This document shows, in pieces, positions 33,873 to 40,275 of a DNA stretch of 42,171 nucleotides. Source of the stretch: Ignavibacteria bacterium RIFOXYC2_FULL_35_21. Lineage in GTDB: Bacteria > Bacteroidota > Ignavibacteria > Kapaibacteriales > UBA2268. The number at the start of each line of letters is the position of its first letter. The stretch's first letter is position 1. The stretch spans positions 1-42,171 of the forward strand of contig MHAY01000079.1 of assembly GCA_001804705.1 (NCBI GenBank), in the 5' to 3' direction. Position numbers and translations under genes: made by a program. The notes beneath the pieces were generated by a model. It had not been told where the DNA came from. It was given only the letters and a program-made list of their open reading frames with translations, and searched no databases.

Positions 33873-34124
33873 ATGATGGAAATAACTGCTAACGAGATAA
33901 AAACAAAAGGAATATCTGCCATTGATGGAATTTTTATGGGTGGCGACGATGCTGTTATAACTGTTAAAGGGAAAAAGAAATTTGTTATTATACCAATTGA
34001 AAAATATAACAAAATAAGAGAACTCGAACTTGAGTTAGCTGTTAGGGAAGTTAAGGATGATATTGCTACCGGCAGGTCTTATACAGGTGTTAAAAAACAT
34101 TTGAAGAAAGTTGCAAATGTATAA
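33873..34124 (+). CDS. Phd/YefM-like antitoxin
   Basis: An 83-residue protein, MMEITANEIKTKGISAIDGI..., ending in a Lys-rich helix. The start MEITANEIKTKG, with AVITVKGKKKFVIIPIEKYNKI, matches the Phd/YefM fold, which binds operator DNA with its N-terminus and the toxin with its C-terminus. It overlaps the toxin by 8 bp. It is probably intact and may act on its own promoter within the aro cluster. Confidence 0.88.
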   Translation: MMEITANEIKTKGISAIDGIFMGGDDAVITVKGKKKFVIIPIEKYNKIRELELELAVREVKDDIATGRSYTGVKKHLKKVANV

Positions 34125-34392
34125 AATAGTTTTTACGGAAAGCTATGACAAAAAAGCCGTAAGATTTTTGAGACTGCATCCAGATTTGAAAAAGCAGTAC
34201 GAAAAAACACTTGAACTACTTGAAGCTAATCCTTTTCATCCATCATTAAGACTGCACCGGTTGAAGGGTAGGTTAAGGAAATTACATTCTGTATCTATAA
34301 ATTTAGTTTATAGAATTGTTATTGAGTTTATCATACAGAATGATATGATTATTCCAATTGACATATGAAGCCATGATGAAGTATATGAATAA
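34117..34392 (+). pseudogene. RelE/ParE-like toxin with premature TGA before its conserved C-terminus
   Basis: Starts MYKIVFTESYDKKAVRFLRLHPDL (ATG 34117) and reads ...LRKLHSVSINLVYRIVIEF...MIIPIDI before TGA at 34366-34368. Directly after the stop the same frame reads SHDEVYE and ends at TAA 34390-34392. The family ends IDIGxHDEVY, and the intact relative at 37141 ends NFGTHYSVY. One G-to-T change (GGA to TGA) therefore removed the last eight residues, including the conserved His. Loss of toxin activity is likely. aroE begins over this lost tail. Confidence 0.88.
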
Positions 34393-35845
34393 TTGTAGTA
34401 TATATGCTGTGTGCGGCAGACCCATCCTGCATAGTAAAAGCCCCCAAATATTCAGAGTGCTTTTCGACAGCTTAAACTTTCCTGCATGTTATACAAGAAT
34501 TGCTTCTGACAATCCCCAGGAGATTTTATCAATTGCCGATGAATTGGGTATTTCAGGCCTGAATGTTACTGCTCCTTTCAAATCTGATATGTTTAAACTG
34601 ATGGATAATTGTGATGATGGTTCTAAAAATATTGCAGCAGTCAATACGATTTTATTCCGGAAAGTAAATCCCCCTGAATCCCCCTTTGAAAAAGGGGGAA
34701 AGTTCGGATATAACACCGATATCTATGGGGTGGTTGAAACTTTAAAGCTAAATGGGATTGACTTTAATAATAAAATATGTCTGATTATCGGATACGGTAA
34801 TGCCGCCAGTGCCGCCGTTTATGGAATAAAAAAAGAATGGAATAATGTAAAAATATTTGTGACGGGAAGAACGAAAGAAAAAGTTGAGGAGTTTACAAAA
34901 AGGTTTGAAAGTGAATCTATAATCCCCCTGAATCCCCCTTTAATAAAGGGGGAAAATTCCGTTCCTTATTTGATTATATCTACAATACCACGAAATGCGT
35001 TTCTCGATATTAATGAATATTTGGAAAGCTGTGAGTATTTTTTGGATGCCGCTTATCCTGATTCTTTGATGTCTATTGAGGCGAAAAAATTCAATTGTAA
35101 AATGATACCCGGGGAGGAATGGCTTATCAATCAGGCATTGGCATCATTCAAGATTTTTACCGGGAATGAGATTCTTCGCTCCACTCAGAATGACAAAGGA
35201 AAATGGATTTTAAACCAAGTTCGGAATGACAAGAAGAATGATAAAAAGAATATTTTGTTAACCGGATTTTCCGGTTCGGGCAAAACATCAATTGGGAAGA
35301 TGCTTGCTGGAAAGCTCGGTTACTTGTATTTTGATACAGATAAATTAATTGAAGAGTATGAGAATTTAAGCATAAATGAAGTATTTAAACAAAAGGGAGA
35401 AGAATATTTCAGGAATATTGAGAAAGCAATTTTGGAAAAGGTGTGTAATTTAAATAGGGCTGTTATCTCCTGTGGAGGCGGAACACTTTGCAGTGTTGAG
35501 CCTAATAATGAAGATAAAATAATCCCTCTGAATCCCCCTTTGATAAAGGGAGAAAACCTAGTTGTTTGGCTTCATACACCCATAGAAAAATGTTTAAAGA
35601 GGATTGATGTAAAGTATAAGCCGATGCTATATTCCCGAAGTATGGAAGAAATTGAACAATTATACAATGAGAGAAAATATTTGTATTGTTTGTCTTCGGA
35701 TTTACTCGTTGCAAATACTAATGAACCATCAAGGGCTGTAGAAAATATTATTTACGAAATGAAAATGATTAAAGAGAACGCTGAATTTGAAAAAAGAATA
35801 AAAAATGTCATTCTGAACTCGGTTCAGAATCCAAAAGTTCAATAA
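34373..35845 (+). CDS. aroE-aroK: Fused shikimate dehydrogenase - shikimate kinase (AroE-AroK)
   Basis: Two successive pathway steps in one 490-residue chain: 3-dehydroshikimate to shikimate (NADPH), then phosphorylation by ATP. The AroE part has VCGRPILHSKSPQIFR, NVTAPFKSDMF with catalytic Lys, AAVNTI, GYNTDIYG with the Asp, and IIGYGNAASAAVYG. The AroK part, from about residue 293, has GFSGSGKT, DTDKLIEEY, and CGGGTLCS. The start is uncertain among ATGs at 34358, 34373 and 34385. Three family A insertions (34666, 34919, 35519), a C+B pair (35168-35231) forming the linker, and a reversed B copy (35806) forming the C-terminal tail are all in frame. Catalytic motifs survive, so both activities are expected. 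Confidence 0.92.
   Translation: MMKYMNNCSIYAVCGRPILHSKSPQIFRVLFDSLNFPACYTRIASDNPQEILSIADELGISGLNVTAPFKSDMFKLMDNCDDGSKNIAAVNTILFRKVNPPESPFEKGGKFGYNTDIYGVVETLKLNGIDFNNKICLIIGYGNAASAAVYGIKKEWNNVKIFVTGRTKEKVEEFTKRFESESIIPLNPPLIKGENSVPYLIISTIPRNAFLDINEYLESCEYFLDAAYPDSLMSIEAKKFNCKMIPGEEWLINQALASFKIFTGNEILRSTQNDKGKWILNQVRNDKKNDKKNILLTGFSGSGKTSIGKMLAGKLGYLYFDTDKLIEEYENLSINEVFKQKGEEYFRNIEKAILEKVCNLNRAVISCGGGTLCSVEPNNEDKIIPLNPPLIKGENLVVWLHTPIEKCLKRIDVKYKPMLYSRSMEEIEQLYNERKYLYCLSSDLLVANTNEPSRAVENIIYEMKMIKENAEFEKRIKNVILNSVQNPKVQ
34666..34701 (+). repeat. Palindromic repeat family A, copy 5, inside aroE
   Basis: Perfect 8-bp arms CCCCCTTT and AAAGGGGG around GAA at 34680-34698. Read as NPPESPFEKGGK, just before the conserved GYNTD. 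Confidence 0.94.
34919..34956 (+). repeat. Palindromic repeat family A, copy 6, inside aroE
   Basis: Perfect 8-bp arms CCCCCTTT and AAAGGGGG around AAT at 34934-34952. Read as IPLNPPLIKGEN. Confidence 0.94.
35168..35195 (+). repeat. Palindromic repeat family C, copy 5, in the AroE-AroK linker
   Basis: Reads GAGATTCTTCGC then TCCACTCAGAATGACA, giving EILRSTQND. Followed after 8 bp by a B copy. Confidence 0.9.
35204..35231 (+). repeat. Palindromic repeat family B, copy 5, in the AroE-AroK linker
   Basis: Reads TGGATTTTAAACC then AAGTTCGGAATGACA, giving WILNQVRND. AroK begins about 17 bp later. Confidence 0.9.
35519..35556 (+). repeat. Palindromic repeat family A, copy 7, inside aroK
   Basis: CCCCCTTT pairs with AAAGGGAG (one mismatch). 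Read as IPLNPPLIKGEN, in the same frame as copy 6. Confidence 0.92.
35806..35833 (-). repeat. Palindromic repeat family B, copy 6 (reversed), at the end of aroE-aroK
   Basis: Reverse orientation (TGTCATTCTGAAC then TCGGTTCAGAATCCA). It encodes the chain end VILNSVQNP, four codons before the stop. Confidence 0.9.
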
Positions 35846-35883
35846 AAATATAATTGAATAAAATTAATAGATAATTAAATGAT

Positions 35884-37128
35884 TTGGAAAAAATAATAAG
35901 AAATAGTGTAGTAAATGGGCGTATTGATGCTCCACCCTCAAAGAGTATGACTATAAGGGCTTTGGCGGCGGCTTCGATGTGTCAATCGGAATCTGTTATA
36001 TCTAATTATTCTGTTTGCGATGATGCTCTCGCTGCTCTCGATATTATTAAGGCATTGGGAAGCAAGATTAGGTCTGCTGATGAGGTTTTAAAAATAAAAG
36101 GTGGAAAACCACCTGAAAATAAGATTCTGAATTGCAGGGAATCGGCTTTTTGCCTGAGATTGTTTTCAGCGATTGCTTCTGTTTATGATATTGAGTTTGT
36201 GCTTGTAGCTGAAAAGTCTCTATTGAAGCGGCATACTGGTAATATGGAAGAAATATTATGCACTCTTGGTGTTGAATGTAAAACAAATAATGACTATCCT
36301 CCAATTAAGGTGCATGGACCAATCAAAGGAGGGAATATAAAACTTGATGGTTCAAAAAGCTCCCAGTTGCTAAGTGGATTATTGTTCAGCCTGCCTCTCG
36401 CACAGAAAGATTCCACGATAGAAGTTGCTAATCTGAAAAGCAAACCCTATATTGATTTGACATTAGATGTTTTATCGAAGTCTGGCATTGAAATTCGGAA
36501 TGATAATTATGAATTATTTAGAATTAATGGTGGACAAAACTACAGCCCTGCTAAATTGGAAATTGAGGGTGATTGGAGTTGTGCTTCTAATTTTCTCGTT
36601 GCCGGGGCAATCAATGGTGAAGTTGAAATTGGCAATCTGAAACTTGATTCCTTTCAAGGTGATAAAGTGATTGTTGATTTATTAAATGATGTTGGTGCAG
36701 AAGTAGCATTATTCGATAATTCAATAAAGGTTTGTTCAAATGAATTAAAACAGTTTGAGTTTGATGCGAGTGATTGTCCCGACCTTGTTCCTATTCTCGC
36801 TGTACTCGGCTGCTTTTGCGAAGGTGAATCAGTTATTTCAAACATATCCAGACTTGCAGGAAAAGAATCTTCCAGAGCAGAAATAATTGCAAAGGAGCTT
36901 AATTCACTTGGAGCGAAAATCAGGTTAGAGGAAGATAGTATGAGAATTGAAAAATCTTCTCTTCGTGGTGGAAGAGTTAATTCTCATTGTGACCACAGAA
37001 TAGCAATGGCTCTTGGCGTAGCAGTCTTATCATCTTCAGAACCTGTAATAATAGAGAATGCAGAATGTGTCAGTAAATCGTACCCGGATTTTTGGGAAGA
37101 TTTTGAAAAAGTAAAACAAATAAAATAG
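35884..37128 (+). CDS. aroA: EPSP synthase AroA (3-phosphoshikimate 1-carboxyvinyltransferase)
   Basis: Adds the enolpyruvyl group of PEP to shikimate 3-phosphate. The 414-residue protein has PPSKSMTIRALAAASM (substrate-binding Lys/Ser), LDGSKSSQLLSGLLFSLPLA, DCPDLVPILAVLGC with catalytic Asp, LAGKESSRAEI, and HCDHRIAMALGVA. The start is a TTG (35884): the nearby ATG at 35879 is out of frame and closes after five codons. It follows aroE-aroK by 38 bp. No repeat is inserted. Confidence 0.95.
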   Translation: MEKIIRNSVVNGRIDAPPSKSMTIRALAAASMCQSESVISNYSVCDDALAALDIIKALGSKIRSADEVLKIKGGKPPENKILNCRESAFCLRLFSAIASVYDIEFVLVAEKSLLKRHTGNMEEILCTLGVECKTNNDYPPIKVHGPIKGGNIKLDGSKSSQLLSGLLFSLPLAQKDSTIEVANLKSKPYIDLTLDVLSKSGIEIRNDNYELFRINGGQNYSPAKLEIEGDWSCASNFLVAGAINGEVEIGNLKLDSFQGDKVIVDLLNDVGAEVALFDNSIKVCSNELKQFEFDASDCPDLVPILAVLGCFCEGESVISNISRLAGKESSRAEIIAKELNSLGAKIRLEEDSMRIEKSSLRGGRVNSHCDHRIAMALGVAVLSSSEPVIIENAECVSKSYPDFWEDFEKVKQIK

Positions 37129-37140
37129 TGTAAGTAAATT

Positions 37141-37410
37141 TCAATAAACAGAATAATGAGTTCCGAAGTTCTCAAATAAAACCAAATCCGACTTGATAAA
37201 AGTGAATGTTACTCTGATTTTATAAGTTATAGTGAAACTCCACATATTTTCAAGCTTACCGGATAGTTTATGTGTTTTGAGTTGCGGATTAAATGGATTT
37301 TCAATAAATAATTGGAGTTTTTCTAAGAATATTTTCTCGAGTTCGGGCTTGTCTTTTATACTTTTCTTGTATGCTCTTAGAAATGATGATGAAAAGGATA
37401 CTTCAATCAT
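37141..37410 (-). CDS. RelE/ParE-type toxin (intact)
   Basis: An 89-residue toxin-like protein with SFSSSFLRAYKKSIKDKPELEKIF, NPFNPQLKTHKLSGKLENMWSFTITYKIRVTFTF, and the complete C-terminus LFENFGTHYSVY. This is the YafQ/HigB-like branch of the RelE superfamily of ribosome-dependent or DNA-gyrase-acting toxins; the target cannot be told. Its start overlaps the antitoxin stop (ATGA). It is encoded opposite to the aro genes and ends 12 bp beyond aroA. Confidence 0.9.
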   Translation of the reverse strand: MIEVSFSSSFLRAYKKSIKDKPELEKIFLEKLQLFIENPFNPQLKTHKLSGKLENMWSFTITYKIRVTFTFIKSDLVLFENFGTHYSVY

Positions 37411-37616
37411 ACATTATCCAGAATTTTTTTTAACTCATTTATATCTGAACTTGATGTCAGTTTACCTTCCTCATACTCCTTTATGGAATCAATATGGGAT
37501 TGATACAATCCTTCTCTTTCAAGTTCGATTAAATATTTATCGGCAAGATGCTTGAGCTCTTCAAGTTCATCATAGCTCAACTTTTTAACATCTTCAATTA
37601 GTTCTGCAAAAGCCAT
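37407..37616 (-). CDS. Antitoxin partner of the RelE-like toxin
   Basis: A 69-residue acidic, helical protein (MAFAELIEDVKKLSYDELEELKHLADKYLIELER...), ending INELKKILDNV. It lies upstream of and translationally coupled to the toxin by a 4-base overlap, the normal order for type II modules. No clear DNA-binding domain is visible in so short a protein. Family not named with confidence. Confidence 0.85.
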   Translation of the reverse strand: MAFAELIEDVKKLSYDELEELKHLADKYLIELEREGLYQSHIDSIKEYEEGKLTSSSDINELKKILDNV

Positions 37617-37791
37617 AGTTTTTTTAACAATTATTTATTAAAATATTTTGCTAAATCTTTTAACGAAGGATGCGATTTAATATTTTTATATAAATCTGAA
37701 GTAAAGATATAGTTACAAAACAGAATTATTATATTTTGAATTTCAAATATTAAATTATAAATTGAAATTGAAACTAAACAAAGGTGTGATT

Positions 37792-38427
37792 ATGTCAAAT
37801 ATAATTAAATCAAATTCCGAATTTATTTCAAACATTACAGATTCATTAGAATCTATAAGCAAGCGTACAAGAGAACAAAGGCATACTAAAACCGATACAA
37901 AACAAATAAAAACACGACAAGGGAAAGCTGGAAAAAAATTCAAGTATGTAGATTGGGGAACAGTTGCCGACTGGTTAGACAGGCACTATCCGGGCTGGTC
38001 ATTCACATCAGTACCGGAATCCTTTAGGGAGTATGCAGGGTATGTTCAGGGTTATTGTCAACTGAAAATTTACGAGAAGGAGGGATTAAGCAGGGAAATC
38101 GGTAGCTGGGGAAGTAAAGAGATTATTTTATCAGATAATAAACCCATTAGAAGTGACTATTATAAAGCTGTAGAGTCCGATGCCTTGAAACGTTGTGCTG
38201 CACGGCTCGGTGCATTTAATGACATATATGCAAATCTGGATGAATTCTACATAAGCGATGAATTTGAATTAAAAGATATTGATTGGCTGATTAAACCAGG
38301 TTTGGGAAATTTATACAAACACTTTGTAGAAAAGAAAAAAGACAAAAAAGGTTTTGTTTTGCATTTGTCAAAATTTTTAAATGGTATCGAAAGTAAGGAA
38401 GATTTAGAAAAGGAAATAAAGAATTAA
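37792..38427 (+). CDS. Rad52-like single-strand annealing protein
   Basis: A 211-residue protein whose core (FKYVDWGTVADWLDRHYPGW... YVQGYCQLKIYEKEGLSREIGSWGS... SDYYKAVESDALKRCAARLGAFNDIYANLDEF) matches the Rad52/Sak-type annealing fold: a beta-sheet with the A-x-x-DALKR-A-R-LG helix. Phages and mobile elements use such proteins to pair complementary strands. The start was set at ATG 37792, preceded by AAAGG; the frame opens earlier at 37762. It lies alone between a toxin-antitoxin pair and aroC. A chromosomal copy with no phage genes nearby suggests a past mobile element or a domesticated role. Confidence 0.82.
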   Translation: MSNIIKSNSEFISNITDSLESISKRTREQRHTKTDTKQIKTRQGKAGKKFKYVDWGTVADWLDRHYPGWSFTSVPESFREYAGYVQGYCQLKIYEKEGLSREIGSWGSKEIILSDNKPIRSDYYKAVESDALKRCAARLGAFNDIYANLDEFYISDEFELKDIDWLIKPGLGNLYKHFVEKKKDKKGFVLHLSKFLNGIESKEDLEKEIKN

Positions 38428-38459
38428 AAAAGAAACAAATTTTTCATATAGGATTATTT

Positions 38460-39434
38460 ATGAATACGTTTGGAAGAATTTTCAGAATAAGCATATTTGG
38501 GGAATCGCATGGGCAGGGACTTGGTGCCGTGGTTGACGGATGTCCCCCGGGGATAAAACTCACAACTGATGATTTCTTAGAAGATATTGCAAGAAGAAAT
38601 CCTGATGAAGTTGGTACGACTCCGCGAAAGGAAAAAGATATTCCTGAATTGGTTTCAGGTGTGTTTAATGATATGACCACTGGTGCACCAATAACGATAT
38701 TGTTCAGGAATGAAGATGTAAAAAGTGAGGAGTATAATAAATACCTTGTTCTGCCGAGGCCTGGCCATGCTGATTTTGTCGCTTCAAAGAAATACAAAGG
38801 ATTTAACGATTACCGTGGCGGCGGTATGTTTTCAGGCAGATTGACGCTTCCAATAATAGCCGCAGGTGTAATTGCAAAAATAATTATCGCACCTGTTAAT
38901 ATCAATGCTAAATTGATTTCAGCCGGTGGTTCTGATAATATTGAAGAAGCGATAAAAAAGGCAGAAGCAGAACAGGACAGCATTGGCGGTGTTGTTGAAT
39001 GTATAGCAGAAAATGTTCCTATTGCTTTGGGAGAGCCTTTCTTTGATGGAACAGAGTCATTAATCAGTCATATCATATTTTCAATACCCGGTGTTAAAGC
39101 AGTTGAATTTGGAGCAGGAACTAAAGCTGCTGAGATGAGAGGTTCGGAATTTAATGATGTTTATATCAGCACCGAAGGTCAAACCAAAACGAATAATGCA
39201 GGTGGTGTTAGCGGCAGACTTACGAATGGTAATGACTTAATTCTTAGAGTAACATTCCGTCCACCATCCAGCATTGGAAAATTACAGCGGACTTTGAATT
39301 TCGCTACTGGCCAGGAAGAAGAATTAGAAGTTAAGGGCAGGCATGATGTATGCTTTGCCAGAAGAACACCGGTTATTGTTGAGGCGGCGGTGGCGATTGC
39401 TCTGGCAGATATGAAACTAATTGATAATTTATAA
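38460..39434 (+). CDS. aroC: Chorismate synthase AroC
   Basis: Final step of the pathway, using reduced FMN to make chorismate from EPSP. The 324 residues begin MNTFGRIFRISIFGESHGQGLGAVVDGCPPGI and contain RRNPDE, PGHADFVASKKYKGFNDYRGGGMFSGRLT, GVKAVEFGAGTKAAEMRGSEFND, NNAGGVSGRLTNGNDLILRV, and the C-terminal GRHDVCFARRTPVIVEAAVAIALAD. It is at the short end of the family range (350-390) with no motif missing. It is 32 bp beyond the Rad52-like gene and probably has its own promoter. Confidence 0.96.
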   Translation: MNTFGRIFRISIFGESHGQGLGAVVDGCPPGIKLTTDDFLEDIARRNPDEVGTTPRKEKDIPELVSGVFNDMTTGAPITILFRNEDVKSEEYNKYLVLPRPGHADFVASKKYKGFNDYRGGGMFSGRLTLPIIAAGVIAKIIIAPVNINAKLISAGGSDNIEEAIKKAEAEQDSIGGVVECIAENVPIALGEPFFDGTESLISHIIFSIPGVKAVEFGAGTKAAEMRGSEFNDVYISTEGQTKTNNAGGVSGRLTNGNDLILRVTFRPPSSIGKLQRTLNFATGQEEELEVKGRHDVCFARRTPVIVEAAVAIALADMKLIDNL

Positions 39435-39475
39435 TTGAAAATTGATAATGGAAAATAATGCTGAATGCTGAATTG
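39435..39475 (+). repeat. Degenerate heptamer tract after aroC
   Basis: Successive 7-bp units resembling ATTGAAA, ATTGATA, ATGGAAA and (TGAATGC)2, in the gap after the aroC stop. Weak but consistent with the ATTNNNA tracts. Confidence 0.5.
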
Positions 39476-39504
39476 GAAAAAATAATAATTCTTATGAATA
39501 ACTT

Positions 39505-40275
39505 ATGATAAATAAATCTTATAAATACAACATAAAAAGTTTATTATTTTATCTTCTCTTTTTCATTATATCATCAGTCGCTTTTGCTACAGATGGAATT
39601 AAATTCAGTAATGTTGAAGATAAAATCGAATATTATAAAAATAAGTATGGTGCTAAGTGTCTGAATGATAAAATCACCGATAATTTCGGTAATGGTAATG
39701 ATGCACTATACGGAACACGCAATATGCGGACAATACTGTATGGCATAGCCTATAGGGGTGGAGCGAATAATTATTATCATAAAAGTTGCAAAAGGGATAA
39801 CCATAATCCACTGCCTGAAGATGGATTAATGAATCTTGCCAAAGAAGGCTTTTCTATTGCTGTTTATCTATACTCAAGAAATTTTGACAGCTCAAAAAAG
39901 TTTATTGTAGATACAAAAACCAAAGACACTCTGAGATATTTACAAATAACAGGCTCAAACAGAAAAACTCTAAGAAAAGTGCTGGAATTGGTTTCAGAGG
40001 TAATAAATGAACCTGAGAAAGGACCTGTTTATTTTCACTGTTGGAACGGCTGGCATCAGTCGGGTTTTATATCTTCGGCTATATTGATGCAATTTTGTGG
40101 TTTCTCAAATCAGCAGGCATTGCAATATTGGCTCGAAAATACTGATGGTGTAAACAAAGGTTATGAGAATGTGAAATCATTAATTAAAAACTTCAAACCG
40201 TTTGACGATATAAAAATTGATAATAAAACTCAATCTAAAATATGTCCCTGCGAAAAAAATAAAAATATCAAATGA
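39505..40275 (+). CDS. Secreted tyrosine-phosphatase-like protein lacking the catalytic Arg
   Basis: A 256-residue protein with an N-terminal signal peptide (LLFYLLFFIISSVAFATDG). The fold is that of cysteine-based phosphatases: GIAYRGGANNYYHK, then the P-loop region GPVYFHCWNGWHQSGFISSAILMQ. In active enzymes the loop reads HCxxGxxRS/T; here Cys179 is kept but the Arg position is Gln185. It may be a non-catalytic phosphate-binding protein or use another mechanism. The Cys-His pair and the WHQSG motif look conserved rather than decayed. It overlaps the GNAT gene by 4 bp (ATGA). Confidence 0.8.
   Translation: MINKSYKYNIKSLLFYLLFFIISSVAFATDGIKFSNVEDKIEYYKNKYGAKCLNDKITDNFGNGNDALYGTRNMRTILYGIAYRGGANNYYHKSCKRDNHNPLPEDGLMNLAKEGFSIAVYLYSRNFDSSKKFIVDTKTKDTLRYLQITGSNRKTLRKVLELVSEVINEPEKGPVYFHCWNGWHQSGFISSAILMQFCGFSNQQALQYWLENTDGVNKGYENVKSLIKNFKPFDDIKIDNKTQSKICPCEKNKNIK

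Noticed and set aside
34366-34368. TGA in the RelE toxin considered as a recoded Gly codon
   Set aside because: TGA ends other genes here with normal C-termini (hflX, DAHP synthase), so a reassigned TGA genetic code is not supported.
37232-37555. A 107-codon ORF opposite the RelE-type module
   Set aside because: Both toxin and antitoxin on the other strand have strong family features and a coupled overlap, so this is a shadow.
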